Positions 10,114 to 19,272 of a DNA stretch of 64,000 nucleotides are shown here, in pieces; the first letter of the stretch is position 1, and each line of letters begins with the position of its first letter. The position numbers and the translations under genes are program-made. The DNA is taken from assembly GCA_963751165.1 (NCBI GenBank), contig CAVVTP010000031.1, positions 76,578 through 140,577 on the forward strand. Reading direction: 5' to 3'. Under the pieces are notes generated by a model that did no database searches, was not told where the DNA came from, and saw only the letters and a program-made list of their open reading frames with translations. The DNA is from Roseiarcus sp963751165. Lineage in GTDB: Bacteria > Pseudomonadota > Alphaproteobacteria > Rhizobiales > Beijerinckiaceae.

Positions 10114-10674
10114 ATGAGCATCGGGCGACCGACGGACCGGCATAACCACGTCCGCAGGTTCCACCTGCCGCACGCCCATCTCGACTCGCCGTTCGGCAGC
10201 GACTGGTTCGGCAAGAAGGCGGAGGATTTCGCCCGCTTCTTCGGCACGCCGACGTTTCTCGTCGCGCAGACGATCATCGTCGGCATCTGGATCCTGGTCA
10301 ACATGATCGGCTGGACGCAGTTCGACGTCTATCCCTTCATCCTGCTCAATCTCGCGTTCTCGCTGCAGGCCGCCTACGCCGCGCCGCTCATCCTGCTCGC
10401 GCAGACGCGGCAGGCCGACCGCGACAAGGTGCACAGCATCGCCGATGCGCAACACCGCGAGGAACTGCACCTCGTCAACGAGGAGCGGCAGAATCAGATG
10501 CAGACCCAGACGACGCTTCTCGTCGACATGCTGCAGCAGAACACGGCGCTGACCGAGAGCGTCCAGACGCTGTTGCGGCAGAACACCGAGCTCACCGAAA
10601 CGGTCAGGACCCTCGTCGAGCGGATCGGGTCGATGACGGCGGAGATGCACAAACGGTTCGCGCCGGCCGGATGA
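10114..10674 (+). CDS. DUF1003-family membrane protein
   Basis: 186 residues, starting at the ATG behind AAGGGAGGGA. A hydrophilic N-terminus is followed by two membrane segments at about 45-65 (PTFLVAQTIIVGIWILVNMIG) and 73-97, the DUF1003 core with its WTQFDVYPFILLNL signature. From about residue 100 the rest is charged and Q/L/T-rich (LLVDMLQQNTALTESVQTLL), likely a cytoplasmic coiled coil. The family is found widely in bacteria with no settled function. It stands apart from both neighbours. Confidence 0.85.
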   Translation: MSIGRPTDRHNHVRRFHLPHAHLDSPFGSDWFGKKAEDFARFFGTPTFLVAQTIIVGIWILVNMIGWTQFDVYPFILLNLAFSLQAAYAAPLILLAQTRQADRDKVHSIADAQHREELHLVNEERQNQMQTQTTLLVDMLQQNTALTESVQTLLRQNTELTETVRTLVERIGSMTAEMHKRFAPAG

Positions 10675-10735
10675 CCGCCTTGATCGCCTGCCGGACCGGG
10701 GGCATGTTCGCCCCTCTCCGAACAGGGATCGACAC

Positions 10736-11362
10736 ATGCCCGTCATCGTCGCCTTCGGCAATTCCAACACCTGGGGATCCACGCCCGGATCCGGCGCGCG
10801 CATGGCGCGCGACGTCCGCTGGCCCGGCGTCATGGCGCGCGCTCTCGGCTCGAGCTTTCAGGTGATCGAGGAGGGCCTCTGCGGCCGCACCACAGTGTTC
10901 GACGATCCCGAGGAGGACGGGCGCAACGGCCTCGACTATTTCGCGCCCTGCCTCAGAAGCCACGCTCCGATCGATCTCGTGATCATTTCCCTCGGCTGCA
11001 ACGACGTGAAGGCGAGTTTCGCCGCGACGCCGGAAACCTCCGCCGCCGGCGCCGAGCGGCTGATCGACTTCGCGCTCGCTTCCACGACCGGCCCCGAGGG
11101 CGGGCCGCCAGAAGTCGTCCTCGTCGCACCGCCGCCGTTCGAGAAGCTCACCGAATATGCCGAGATGTTCGAGGGCGGGACGGAAAAGGCGCTTCGCCTC
11201 CCGGCCGCCTATCGGGCGCTCGCCGAGCGGCGAGGCGTCGGCTTCGTCGACGCGGGGCAGCTCATCCGCTGCTCGCCGCTCGACGGCATCCATTATGCGC
11301 CGGACCAGCACGCCGTCCTCGGCGCGGCGATGGCGGAAGCGGCGCGGATGATGCTGGCGTGA
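10736..11362 (+). CDS. SGNH/GDSL-family hydrolase with a GNSN block I
   Basis: A 208-residue cytoplasmic esterase-like protein without a signal peptide. The nucleophile motif is FGNSNTWG, with Ser10; the family nearly always has GDS there. Block III is SLGCND near residue 85 and block V is DGIHY near residue 184, so the Ser and the Asp-His pair remain. Relatives include arylesterases and acyl-CoA thioesterase-like hydrolases acting on short acyl esters. The D-to-N change beside the nucleophile could alter activity. It starts at the ATG 10736; an ATG further downstream is less likely. Confidence 0.88.
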   Translation: MPVIVAFGNSNTWGSTPGSGARMARDVRWPGVMARALGSSFQVIEEGLCGRTTVFDDPEEDGRNGLDYFAPCLRSHAPIDLVIISLGCNDVKASFAATPETSAAGAERLIDFALASTTGPEGGPPEVVLVAPPPFEKLTEYAEMFEGGTEKALRLPAAYRALAERRGVGFVDAGQLIRCSPLDGIHYAPDQHAVLGAAMAEAARMMLA

Positions 11363-11526
11363 AGGGCTCGTTCTCCGCGACAAGCGGGCTGGCTGGCGCG
11401 CCGGCCGGCAAGCGGCTGGCTGAAATCGGCGCGACACCGATACGAGGCGATCGTCTTTTGCCCATTGTCGACGCCCGTTGCCCGTTCTGAACGGGAAATC
11501 CGAGGCTCTCAGCCGTGGCCTTCCGG

Positions 11527-11931
11527 TCAGGTCCCGCCGGTCGCCTCGCGAGCGACGGTGGCGATTGCGTTCGCCATGGCGGAAACGAATTTGTCCGTCG
11601 CGGCCGGCGCCGCATGGCGCCGGGCGAGCCAATGCGGATCGTTGTACGAGAGCCAGACTCGGGCGCCTTCGTCCTGCCAGACGAGAGCCCTCAGGGGCAG
11701 GTCGATCCCCACCGTCTGGGCGGCCTGCATCAATGGCGTGCCGGCGCGCGGATTGCCGAAAATAAGGACCTCGGTCGGTCTGAGGTCGAGGCCGGCCCCG
11801 GCCGCTGCGGCGGCATGATCGATCCGGGCGAGGATCGCCATGCCATGCGCCGTGACCGCGGCCGCCAACCGATCCATCGTCACTTTCGGCTCATAATTGC
11901 TCGCGATGGTGATGAGCCCTTCCGTCGGCAT
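11527..11931 (-). CDS. DUF302 domain protein
   Basis: 134 residues starting at the ATG at 11931 behind GGGAG. DUF302 features are the N-terminal TIASNYEPKVTMDRL and the central GAGLDLRPTEVLIFGNP, then VWLSYNDPHWLARRH. DUF302 proteins are small soluble dimers of unknown role. It follows the racemase gene on the same strand after 56 bases and may be read with it. Confidence 0.85.
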   Translation of the reverse strand: MPTEGLITIASNYEPKVTMDRLAAAVTAHGMAILARIDHAAAAAGAGLDLRPTEVLIFGNPRAGTPLMQAAQTVGIDLPLRALVWQDEGARVWLSYNDPHWLARRHAAPAATDKFVSAMANAIATVAREATGGT

Positions 11932-11987
11932 GGCAGAGACTCCCTTTTGCGCGTGGTGGACCTTTCGCCAAGAAAGACCACGAAGGC

Positions 11988-12716
11988 CTAACTCGGCGAG
12001 AACCGGGCGAATTGGCCCCCATAGGTTTTGGCGAGGGGAAAGGCGTAGGTGTTCCGTTTGGAGGTCCTCACGCCCAGCCGCGCCAGGGCCTCGGCGAGGG
12101 CGACGGCGCAGGCGACGCCGTCGAGCACCGGCACGCCGGCCTTGCGTTCGAGATCGCGCGCAAGGTCGGTCATGCCGGCGCAGCCGAGCACGATGGCCTC
12201 CGCCCCGTCGTCGGCAAGGGCCCGCCCGATTTCGGCATGGATCATGAGGCGCGCCTCCGAGCCCGGCTCTTCGAGCGCGAGCACCGGCACGTTGGCGGCG
12301 CGGACCCGGGCGCAGCGCGCCGAAAGGCCGTATTTGACGAGGTTGCGCTCGATCGGCGCAATCGAGCGCGGCAGCGTGGTGACGACGCTGAACTTTTCCG
12401 CGATAAGGCTCGCCATATGGAACGCAGCCTCGCCGATGCCGACCACCGGCGCATGGGTCGCCGAGCGCGCGGCGTCCAGGCCGGTGTCGTCGAAACAGGC
12501 GACGACGAAGGCGTCGGCGTCGGCCGCCCTCGCGATTTCGGACAAGAGTCCCGGCACGGCGAAGGCCTCGTCGTAATAACCCTCGATCGACGGCGGCCCG
12601 AATTCCGGGTTGACCGCGGTGACCTCGACGCCGGGCGACGCGGCGGCCCTGGCGGCGGCGCCGATCTTCGTCGTCATCGAGACGGTCGTATTCGGGTTGA
12701 CGACGCAGATCCGCAT
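11988..12716 (-). CDS. Asp/Glu/hydantoin racemase family protein
   Basis: 242 residues from the ATG at 12716 (a start at 12731 would overlap the ATPase gene). The two catalytic cysteines are in VVACFDDTGL and VLGCAGMTDL, and the family opening RICVVNPNTT is present. Enzymes of this family racemise aspartate, glutamate, hydantoins or allantoin by a two-cysteine mechanism. It is the last gene of the Liv-type importer operon, 11 bases after the ATPase stop. The imported substrate may therefore be one this enzyme inverts, for example a D- or L-hydantoin or allantoin. That link is inferred from context. Confidence 0.85.
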   Translation of the reverse strand: MRICVVNPNTTVSMTTKIGAAARAAASPGVEVTAVNPEFGPPSIEGYYDEAFAVPGLLSEIARAADADAFVVACFDDTGLDAARSATHAPVVGIGEAAFHMASLIAEKFSVVTTLPRSIAPIERNLVKYGLSARCARVRAANVPVLALEEPGSEARLMIHAEIGRALADDGAEAIVLGCAGMTDLARDLERKAGVPVLDGVACAVALAEALARLGVRTSKRNTYAFPLAKTYGGQFARFSPS

Positions 12717-12727
12717 GGCGCCAAGCC

Positions 12728-13450
12728 TCAAAGATCGCCGCCGAGATAGAGATGCCGCACGCGCTCGTCCCTCGCAAGATCGGCCGAGGGCCCGGAGAGA
12801 GCGACGGATCCGGTCGCCATGGCGTAGGCGCGGTGCGAGACGCGCAGAGCCATGCGCGAATTCTGCTCGACCAGCAGCACGCTGACCTTCTCGTCGCGAT
12901 TGATGGCGACGATCGAGCGGGCGATGTCCTGAACGATCTTCGGCGCGACGCCGAGCGACGGCTCGTCGAGCAAAAGGAGCCGCGGCTTCGCCATCAGCGC
13001 CCGGCCGATCACCAGCATCTGCTGCTCGCCGCCGCTGAGGGTCCCGGCGGCCTGGCGAAGCCTGTCCTTCAGGCGCGGAAACCGATGCAGCACGTCGTCG
13101 TAGGAAGCGCGCACGCCCGCTCCGTCGGAGCGCGAGAACGCGCCCATCATCAGATTGTCGCGCACGCTCATATAAGGAAACACTCGGCGGCCCTCGGGAA
13201 CCATGGCGATGCCGAGCTTGACGATCGCCGACGGGTCGAGGCCGTCGAGGCGCTGGCCCTCGAAAGTGATCGAGCCCTTGCGGATCCGGTTGAGGCCGGT
13301 GATCGCGCGCAGGATCGACGACTTGCCGGCCCCGTTCGCGCCGATGAGGGCGACCGTCTCCCCCTTCTCGACGTCGATCGACACCCCCTTCAGCGCATAG
13401 ACATGATCGTAATAGAGCTCGACGCCGGCAAGGGAGAGCATCGCTTGCAT
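12728..13450 (-). CDS. livF: Branched-chain-type ABC transporter ATP-binding protein (LivF)
   Basis: 240 residues. Walker A is GANGAGKS at residues 37-44, the signature LSGGEQQML near 140, and Walker B LLLLDEPSLG near 160. The length and the MVPEGRRVFPYMSV region mark it as LivF. It pairs with LivG to drive uptake through LivH-LivM in the inner membrane. The start lies 2 bases after the livG stop, so the genes are translationally coupled. Confidence 0.93.
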   Translation of the reverse strand: MQAMLSLAGVELYYDHVYALKGVSIDVEKGETVALIGANGAGKSSILRAITGLNRIRKGSITFEGQRLDGLDPSAIVKLGIAMVPEGRRVFPYMSVRDNLMMGAFSRSDGAGVRASYDDVLHRFPRLKDRLRQAAGTLSGGEQQMLVIGRALMAKPRLLLLDEPSLGVAPKIVQDIARSIVAINRDEKVSVLLVEQNSRMALRVSHRAYAMATGSVALSGPSADLARDERVRHLYLGGDL

Positions 13451-13452
13451 CG

Positions 13453-14232
13453 CTAAAGCCCGATCGTTTCGTCTTCGACGCCGAGGTAGGCTTCGATCAC
13501 CTTCTCGTCGGCGCGGATCGCGGCCGGTTTGCCCTCGGCGATCTTCACGCCGAAATTGATGACGACGATGCGGTCCGAGATCTTCATCACCGCGGCCATG
13601 TCGTGCTCGACCAGAAGCAGCGTGACGCCGCGATTGCGTACCGCGCGCACCATCTCGACCGCGCGGTCGGTCTCATCGGCGTTCATGCCGGCGAAGGGCT
13701 CGTCGAGCAGCAGGATCTTCGGATTGGCGGCGAGCCCGATGGCGATGCCTAGCGCGCGCAGATGTCCCTGAGGCAGGTTGCTCGCGAGTTCGTTGCGGAC
13801 CGGCCCGAGGCCGAGGAAGTCGAGAATCTCGTCGCTCGAGCGGCCGAATTCGACCTCGTCGCGTTCGGCCGCCGCGGTTCCGAGATAGAAGCCGACCAGG
13901 CTCGCCCGCGCTCGCAGATGATGCGCCACGATGACGCTGTCGCGCGCGGTCATCCCCTTGAAGATCGTGGTCTCCTGGAAGGTGCGCACGACCCCTTTGC
14001 GCGCCACGATGTGGGGCGCAAGCCCGGAAATCACCTCGCCGTTGAACCTGACCTCGCCGCGGGTCGGTTTCACGAAGGACGAGATGAGCTTGAAGATGGT
14101 CGACTTGCCCGCGCCGTTGGGACCGATGACGGAGAGGATCTCGTTCGGCTCGACGTCGAACGAGACCTCGTTGACCGCGGTCAGTCCGCCGTAGCGCTTG
14201 GTGAGGTTCCTGACCGTCAGGATCGGCGCCAT
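13453..14232 (-). CDS. livG: Branched-chain-type ABC transporter ATP-binding protein (LivG)
   Basis: 259 residues from the ATG at 14232 (a TTG at 14238 overlapping the livM stop is the alternative). Walker A is GPNGAGKST near residue 37, with VVRTFQETTIFKGM after it as in LivG. The signature is replaced by NLPQGHLRALGIA, and Walker B is ILLLDEPFAGMN. The usual signature is LSYGQQR, so LPQGHLR is a mildly unusual form. It is the second ATPase of the operon. Confidence 0.92.
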   Translation of the reverse strand: MAPILTVRNLTKRYGGLTAVNEVSFDVEPNEILSVIGPNGAGKSTIFKLISSFVKPTRGEVRFNGEVISGLAPHIVARKGVVRTFQETTIFKGMTARDSVIVAHHLRARASLVGFYLGTAAAERDEVEFGRSSDEILDFLGLGPVRNELASNLPQGHLRALGIAIGLAANPKILLLDEPFAGMNADETDRAVEMVRAVRNRGVTLLLVEHDMAAVMKISDRIVVINFGVKIAEGKPAAIRADEKVIEAYLGVEDETIGL

Positions 14233-14234
14233 CG

Positions 14235-15246
14235 TCAACCCGCGCGCTTCGACCGCAGCCGGGCGCCGAGCAGCCCACTCGGCAACCGGAGGCTAAGGAG
14301 GCCGTTCGGCAGCAGCACGATCAGCAGGATCATCACGCCCGAGTAGATGAGGAGCTGATATTCGCCGGCCTGGAACAGGAGGTCCCAGCCGAAATAGAGC
14401 ACCAGCGTCCCGAGCATCGGGCCGAATACGTAGCCGAGGCCGCCGAGGAAGCAGTTCAGCATGAAGTTCACGCTGTCGTTGACGGTGAAGCTCGAGGGAT
14501 AGATCGACTGCGCGATGGCGACGAAGATCGCCCCGCCGACGCCGCCCAAAAACGACGAGATCGCATAGGCGAGAACGCGCAGGAGCGGTACGTTGAGGCC
14601 CATGGAGGATGCGAGCTCCTCGTTCTGCCGCAGCGCCGCGAAAAGCCGCCCGACGCGCGAATTGACGAGCCGCCACAGCGCCGCGAAGGTCAGGACCATC
14701 ATCGTCACCGAAAGGAAATAGAAGGCGAGGTTTTTATCGGCGAAGGAGTCGAACGCGGGCACGATCGTGACGCCGAAAAGGCCGATCCGGCCCGGCGAGG
14801 GGATGCTGGTTATGCCCATGGCGCCGCTGGTGATCGGCAGCGCCAGAGCTGTGAGCCGGGCGACTTCGGTCAGAACCAGCGTGACCATGGCGAAGTAAAC
14901 ACCGCGGAGTCGAAGGATCGGCAGGCCGATCAGGACGCTCGCGAGAGCACAGAAGAGACCGGCGAGCGGCAGGCTCAGCCAGAAGGAGAGTCCGTAGGTT
15001 GCAACGAGGATCGCCGAAACGTAGCCGCCGACCAGCGCCCAGGCGCCCTGGCCGATGTTGATTCGGCCGATGTAGAAAGTGAGCCAGAACTCCGCCGCTC
15101 GCGATCGCCAGCAGCGCGACGGAGCTCAGCGTGTACAGGAGGTCGGTCCGCCCGGTCGCGGCGATCGCCCACGGCGCAACAACAAAGACGACAATGAGGA
15201 AGGCTGCGACCGCGGCCCCGCGCATTCCCTGGTCCATGCGCGTCAT
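14235..15246 (-). CDS. livM: Branched-chain-type ABC transporter permease (LivM), one frameshift
   Basis: An inner-membrane permease. The first segment from the ATG at 15246 has one membrane span (AAFLIVVFVVAPWAIA). Near 15100 one base is out of place: the frame changes from LLAIASG to AEFWLTFYIGRINIGQGAWAL, which continues through the EELASSMGLN coupling loop and several membrane spans to LRSKRAG. Together they make a normal LivM of about 335 residues. It lies 4 bases after livH. The break looks like an assembly error, since every other gene of the importer except the binding protein is intact. Confidence 0.88.
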
Positions 15247-15250
15247 CGTT

Positions 15251-16117
15251 TCATCCCCACGGCTTGCCCATCAGCCCGTTCGGGCGGAGGGCGAGGAAGA
15301 TCATCAGCGCAACGAAGATCACCAGATAGGTGATGTCGCCATAGGAGTGCAGGACTGTGAGGCCGACCAATTCCAGCATGCCGAGGATGAAGCCGCCGGC
15401 GATCGCGCCGCCAACGACGCCCGCCCCGCCGATCATCACCATCATGAAGGCCTTGATCGAGATCGGCCCGCCGATGCCGGAATTGACTCCGGTGATCGTG
15501 ACCAGGAGCCCGCCGACAAGGCCGGCGAGCATCGCGCCGAGCGCGAAGCCGACGAGCCCATAGAACACGACCGGCACGCCCATCAGTTGCGCTGCGACCC
15601 GGTCCTGCGCCAGCGCCCGCATGGCGCGGCCGGGCTTGGTGAACTGCATCATCAGGATGAAGGCGACAATGAAGAGGATCGCGAGGCCCGCAACGAGGAT
15701 GCGGTCCCAGGGCAGGATCAAATTGTCCCAGAAGAATATGCCGTTGACGATCTTGGGGACGCCGCGCTGCTTCTCGCCGAACAGGATCAGGATCGCGGCG
15801 TCGAGAAAATAGGCGACGCCGGCGGCGAGCAGCATGGTGCTTTCCTCGCGCTCGCTGCGCCGGATGACGTTGCGGAACAGGAAGCGCTCGATGAGCGCCC
15901 CCAAGATGGCGAGCGTTACGGCGGAGGCGAGGAGCGCGACGACGAACGGCAGCTTCATCAGCCCATAGACTTCGTAGGTGACGAAGCCGCCGAGCACGTA
16001 CATCTGCCCGTGGGCGAAATTGAGCACGTTCATCAGCGCGAAGATCAGCGTCAGGCCGAGCGCGATCAGCGCATATTGCGCGCCGAGGTAGAGCCCATTG
16101 GCAATGACCTGTTCCAT
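15251..16117 (-). CDS. livH: Branched-chain-type ABC transporter permease (LivH)
   Basis: An intact 288-residue permease with about eight membrane spans. LivH hallmarks are the N-terminal LYLGAQYALIALGLTLIFALMN (shown in part: ALIALGLTLIF), NFAHGQMYVLGGF and the coupling loop MRALAQDRVAAQLMG. It forms the membrane channel with LivM. It lies between the binding-protein gene, across an 82-base gap holding a palindromic repeat, and livM. Confidence 0.94.
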   Translation of the reverse strand: MEQVIANGLYLGAQYALIALGLTLIFALMNVLNFAHGQMYVLGGFVTYEVYGLMKLPFVVALLASAVTLAILGALIERFLFRNVIRRSEREESTMLLAAGVAYFLDAAILILFGEKQRGVPKIVNGIFFWDNLILPWDRILVAGLAILFIVAFILMMQFTKPGRAMRALAQDRVAAQLMGVPVVFYGLVGFALGAMLAGLVGGLLVTITGVNSGIGGPISIKAFMMVMIGGAGVVGGAIAGGFILGMLELVGLTVLHSYGDITYLVIFVALMIFLALRPNGLMGKPWG

Positions 16118-16127
16118 CCTTGACGTT

Positions 16128-16197
16128 CCTCCGCACCCTCACCCCGGCCCTCTCCCGCGAGCGGGAGAGGCGGCGCGAAGCGCCGGATGAGGCCAAG
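16128..16197. repeat. REP-like palindrome between livH and the binding-protein gene
   Basis: CTCTCCCGCGAGCGGGAGAG followed by GCGGCGCGAAGCGCC makes two adjacent hairpins. The same two-part unit occurs at 8.4 and 22.9 kb. Placed after the binding-protein gene within the operon, it could stabilise the upstream mRNA and lower expression of the membrane genes, a common arrangement in importer operons. Confidence 0.7.
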
Positions 16198-16199
16198 GC

Positions 16200-17403
16200 T
16201 CAGTCGACGTTGGCGACGAACAAAGTCTTGAACTTGCCGCTCTCATATTCGTTGACGACCAGCGGCACGGCGAGCTGCCGCTTCTGGCCGAACGACGTCA
16301 TGCCGACGTAGTGCAACTTCGCGTCGGGGTCCTTCAGGAAGGGGTTCGGCGCGGAGAATGTGTCGATCGTCTTCTTGAATTCGTCGACATTGTCGATCGC
16401 CTTCGGGTCGGCCTTCAGCGTGTCGACGATATATTGCAGCGCGTAGACCTTGGTGTTCGAACTCGTCGTTGTACTCCCCGAACTTCTTGGTGTAGCGGTC
16501 GATGAACTCATCCATCGCCTTGGAGCGGATTTCCGGCGTCGAGGCGCCGCCGACCGAGATGAAGCCGTTGGCGAGATCGCCCGCCCCTTCCTCGAGGACC
16601 TTGGCGTCCTGCGCCGTCTCGGTCGAGATGAGGCCCTTGTAGCCGAGTTCGCGCGCCGAGCGGATGAGCAGCGGCGCATTCGCCGGCGCCACGCCCGACA
16701 GCACGAGAAGGTCGGGCTTCAGCTTGACGATCGGCGTCAGCACGGGGGTGAAGTCGCGGGTGTCGTTCTCGTAGGTGTCCTTGTCGGCGACCACGTCGAG
16801 ACCGAGCTTCTTGGCGGCAGCGACGCCGTTGTCGCGCTGGCTCAAGGGATCGGACTCGTTGGCCGCGACGAACGCGACGGTCTTCACGCCCTTGTTCTCT
16901 TTGAGATACTTGTAGATCGCCGGACCAGACTGGTAGCTCGCGACCATGCCGAGCACCGCGTTCGAGGCGGGCTTGGTGTAGAGCGATTTGGGGAAGGCGT
17001 AGGGGAAGTAGATGATGCCGGCCTTCTCCGCTACCGGGCGAACCGCCGCGGCGCCGTCGTCGACGTTCGGCCCGACGACATAGTGGATGCCCTCCTGGGC
17101 CATCTTCTCCATGCCGGCGATGGCGCGCTTCGGATCCTTCTGGTCGTCGAACGTGACGACGTCGATGTCATAGGTCTGATCGCCGATCTTCACCCCGCCG
17201 GTCGAATTCCACCAGTCGGCAAGCGTCTCCATCGAGCGCACGTTGGAGGTGCCCCAGGCGGCGGCAGGGCCGCTGGTCACCCCGACGAAACCGATCTTCA
17301 GAACCTTGTTCGCCGCATCGGCCGGATCGGCGGCGGCGGCAAGCGTCAGGATTGATGCGAGGCCCAATAGGGCGGCGCGGAACGACGGAGCTCGGTATCC
17401 CAT
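16200..17403 (-). CDS. Branched-chain-type ABC transporter substrate-binding protein, one frameshift
   Basis: The first gene of the Liv-type operon. It starts at 17403 behind GGGAGGA and has a Sec signal peptide (FRAALLGLASILTLAAAA, cut near DAANKV). The mature part is Peripla_BP_6 (VLKIGFVGVTSGPAAAWG). Near 16460 one extra base separates KKFGEYNDEF from NTKVYALQYIVDTL, which continues to VANVD at the stop. The sequence is not UrtA or LivK proper, so the ligand is open. The racemase at the operon end suggests an amino acid, hydantoin or related compound. Confidence 0.88.
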
Positions 17404-17640
17404 GTACAAAATCCTCCCATTGCGGCAGTCCAACGCGCCCGGGACGGAGCTTTCGAGCGCGGAGCGTGCACAGCGACGGTGAGAGGTTGTGGCGGCGCAA
17501 TTTTTTTGTCAACATGCTTCCGCGCTATTGTCGACAATCAGCTACCATTTGTGCAGTATCGCAGGACTTGAGGCGCGGTTGCCGCATTTTGCGGCACATG
17601 GGATCCGGCAGGATCCCAGCCGAAGGCGGGGCGGGACGCG

Positions 17641-18355
17641 ATGGACAACGGGGCTACGACCTCGGCGACGCCGGATGAGCTCCGGCCGCCGCCTTCCGAC
17701 GGGGCGATCTTCGACCGGATCGTCGCGGCCGTCATGGAGCAGAAGCTGGCAGGCGGCGCGAAACTGCCCGAGGCGGCGCTCTGCGAAGCCTTCGATTGCA
17801 GCCGCTCGCAAATCCGCCGCGTGCTGGTCGTGTTGGCGGAGCGCGGCGTCGTCGCGCTTCATCCCAACCGCGGAGCCTTCGTCGCCAAACCAAGCGCGGA
17901 CGAGGCTCGCGACGTGTTCGAAGCGCGGCGGGCCATCGAGCGCTCGATCGTCCTCACCGCGGCGAGCCGCATCGACGCGGACGAATTGTCGGAGCTCCGC
18001 GCCAACGCCCGCGCCGGCGCCGGCGCCGAGGCGGTCGGCGACCGCAGCGAGTTGATAAGGCTCTCCGGACAATTTCATCTTCGCCTCGCGGAGGCCGCCG
18101 GCAACGCCGTGCTGACGCGGTTCCTCGAGGATCTCGTCACCCGCACCTCGCTGATCATCGGCCTCTACGGCTCCGCGAGCGCCCGCTCCTGCTCCGAAGT
18201 CCGAGCACGACGCGCTGGTCGACGCGCTCGCCCGCCGCGACGGACCGGCAGCCGCGGCGGTCATGGAGCATCACCTCAAACACATCGAAAGCGCGCTCGA
18301 CATTCGCGATTCCGCGCAAGGGCCAGTCGACGTCCGCCGCCTGTTCGCGCCTTGA
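17641..18355 (+). CDS. GntR-family (FCD) transcriptional regulator, one frameshift
   Basis: Divergent from the Liv operon across a 237-base gap, so it probably regulates it. The N-terminal winged helix (residues about 20-80) includes SRSQIRRVLVVLAERG and HPNRGAFVA. The C-terminal half is an FCD ligand-binding domain with FHLRLAEAAGN. An extra G at 18199 shifts the frame before SEHDALVDALARRDG, which ends at the TGA at 18353-18355. FCD regulators usually respond to the organic acid or amino acid whose uptake they control. Confidence 0.85.
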
Positions 18356-18408
18356 AATCCGCGCCGCGACGCTGCGACACCGACACGGTCGCGCTGCGCT
18401 GACCGCGC

Positions 18409-19260
18409 TCAGCTGTCGACGCCGCTCGACTTGGGCTCCTTCCGCAAGCCGCGGTCGCGCTGCCTCAGATATTCCCGCACGTCCCCGATCGAGTCGCTGA
18501 GCAGCTCCGACATGCGCGACCTTGCGAGGCCCGCCTTTCCGTCTCGGATCGCCTCGAATATGCCTCTGTGCTGGAGAAGCCGGTCATCCTGAATGCGCGC
18601 CGCGCCGCGCCAGCTCAGGCGGAAGGTGCATTCGAGCGCGGTGTGTATCAGGCCGCCGAGCGCGGCGAGAAAGCGGTTGCCGCTCGCCTCGAGGATCGCC
18701 ATGTGGAAATCGAGATCGGCGCCGATCAGGTCGCCCGCGCCTTTCTTGAACTTGTCCATGCGGCCGTAGGCCTCGGCGATGCGCTCGACGGTCGAGGGAG
18801 AACGGAGCGAGGCCGCGAGCGAGGCCGCCTCGGGCTCCACCATCTGCCGCAGCACGAAGAGATCGTCGACAAACTGTTCGTTGGGCGTCTCCTGCAGATG
18901 CCATGCGAGCACTTCCGAATCGAGCAGGTTCCAGTCGGACTTCGGGCGCACGCGCGTGCCGATCTTCGGGCGCGCGACGATCAGCGCCTTGGCGCTGAGG
19001 ATGCTGTAGGCTTCGCGAAGCGCCGTGCGGGAGACCGAAAAGCGCGCGCACATTTCCGCGGCGTTGGGCAAGAGCGTGCCGGGCGGATAGACCCCGCCCA
19101 CGATTTCCTGCCCGAGCCTCGCTGCGACCTGGCTGTAAATGCTGCGGCCGAACGCCGGGTCGTCGCGGTTGTGTCGGGCCATCCGGCCGAGCAGCACCCG
19201 CCCCGACGTCGAGCGATGGCGGGTCAATGCGCCGGTCGATGGCTTGGCGATGCGCCCCAC
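18409..19260 (-). CDS. GntR/FCD-family transcriptional regulator
   Basis: 283 residues. The winged helix at about 40-105 contains MCARFSVSRTALREAYSIL. The FCD domain has the metal-ligand pattern DLDFHMAILEASGN and a later QHRGIFEAIRDG. It follows the sugar importer operon by 12 bases on the same strand and is probably its last gene and regulator. Members with this layout include repressors of sugar acid use (DgoR, LgoR-like). The true start might be the internal ATG at MARHNRDD. Confidence 0.88.
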   Translation of the reverse strand: MGRIAKPSTGALTRHRSTSGRVLLGRMARHNRDDPAFGRSIYSQVAARLGQEIVGGVYPPGTLLPNAAEMCARFSVSRTALREAYSILSAKALIVARPKIGTRVRPKSDWNLLDSEVLAWHLQETPNEQFVDDLFVLRQMVEPEAASLAASLRSPSTVERIAEAYGRMDKFKKGAGDLIGADLDFHMAILEASGNRFLAALGGLIHTALECTFRLSWRGAARIQDDRLLQHRGIFEAIRDGKAGLARSRMSELLSDSIGDVREYLRQRDRGLRKEPKSSGVDS

Positions 19261-19272
19261 GTTTCTTGCGCC

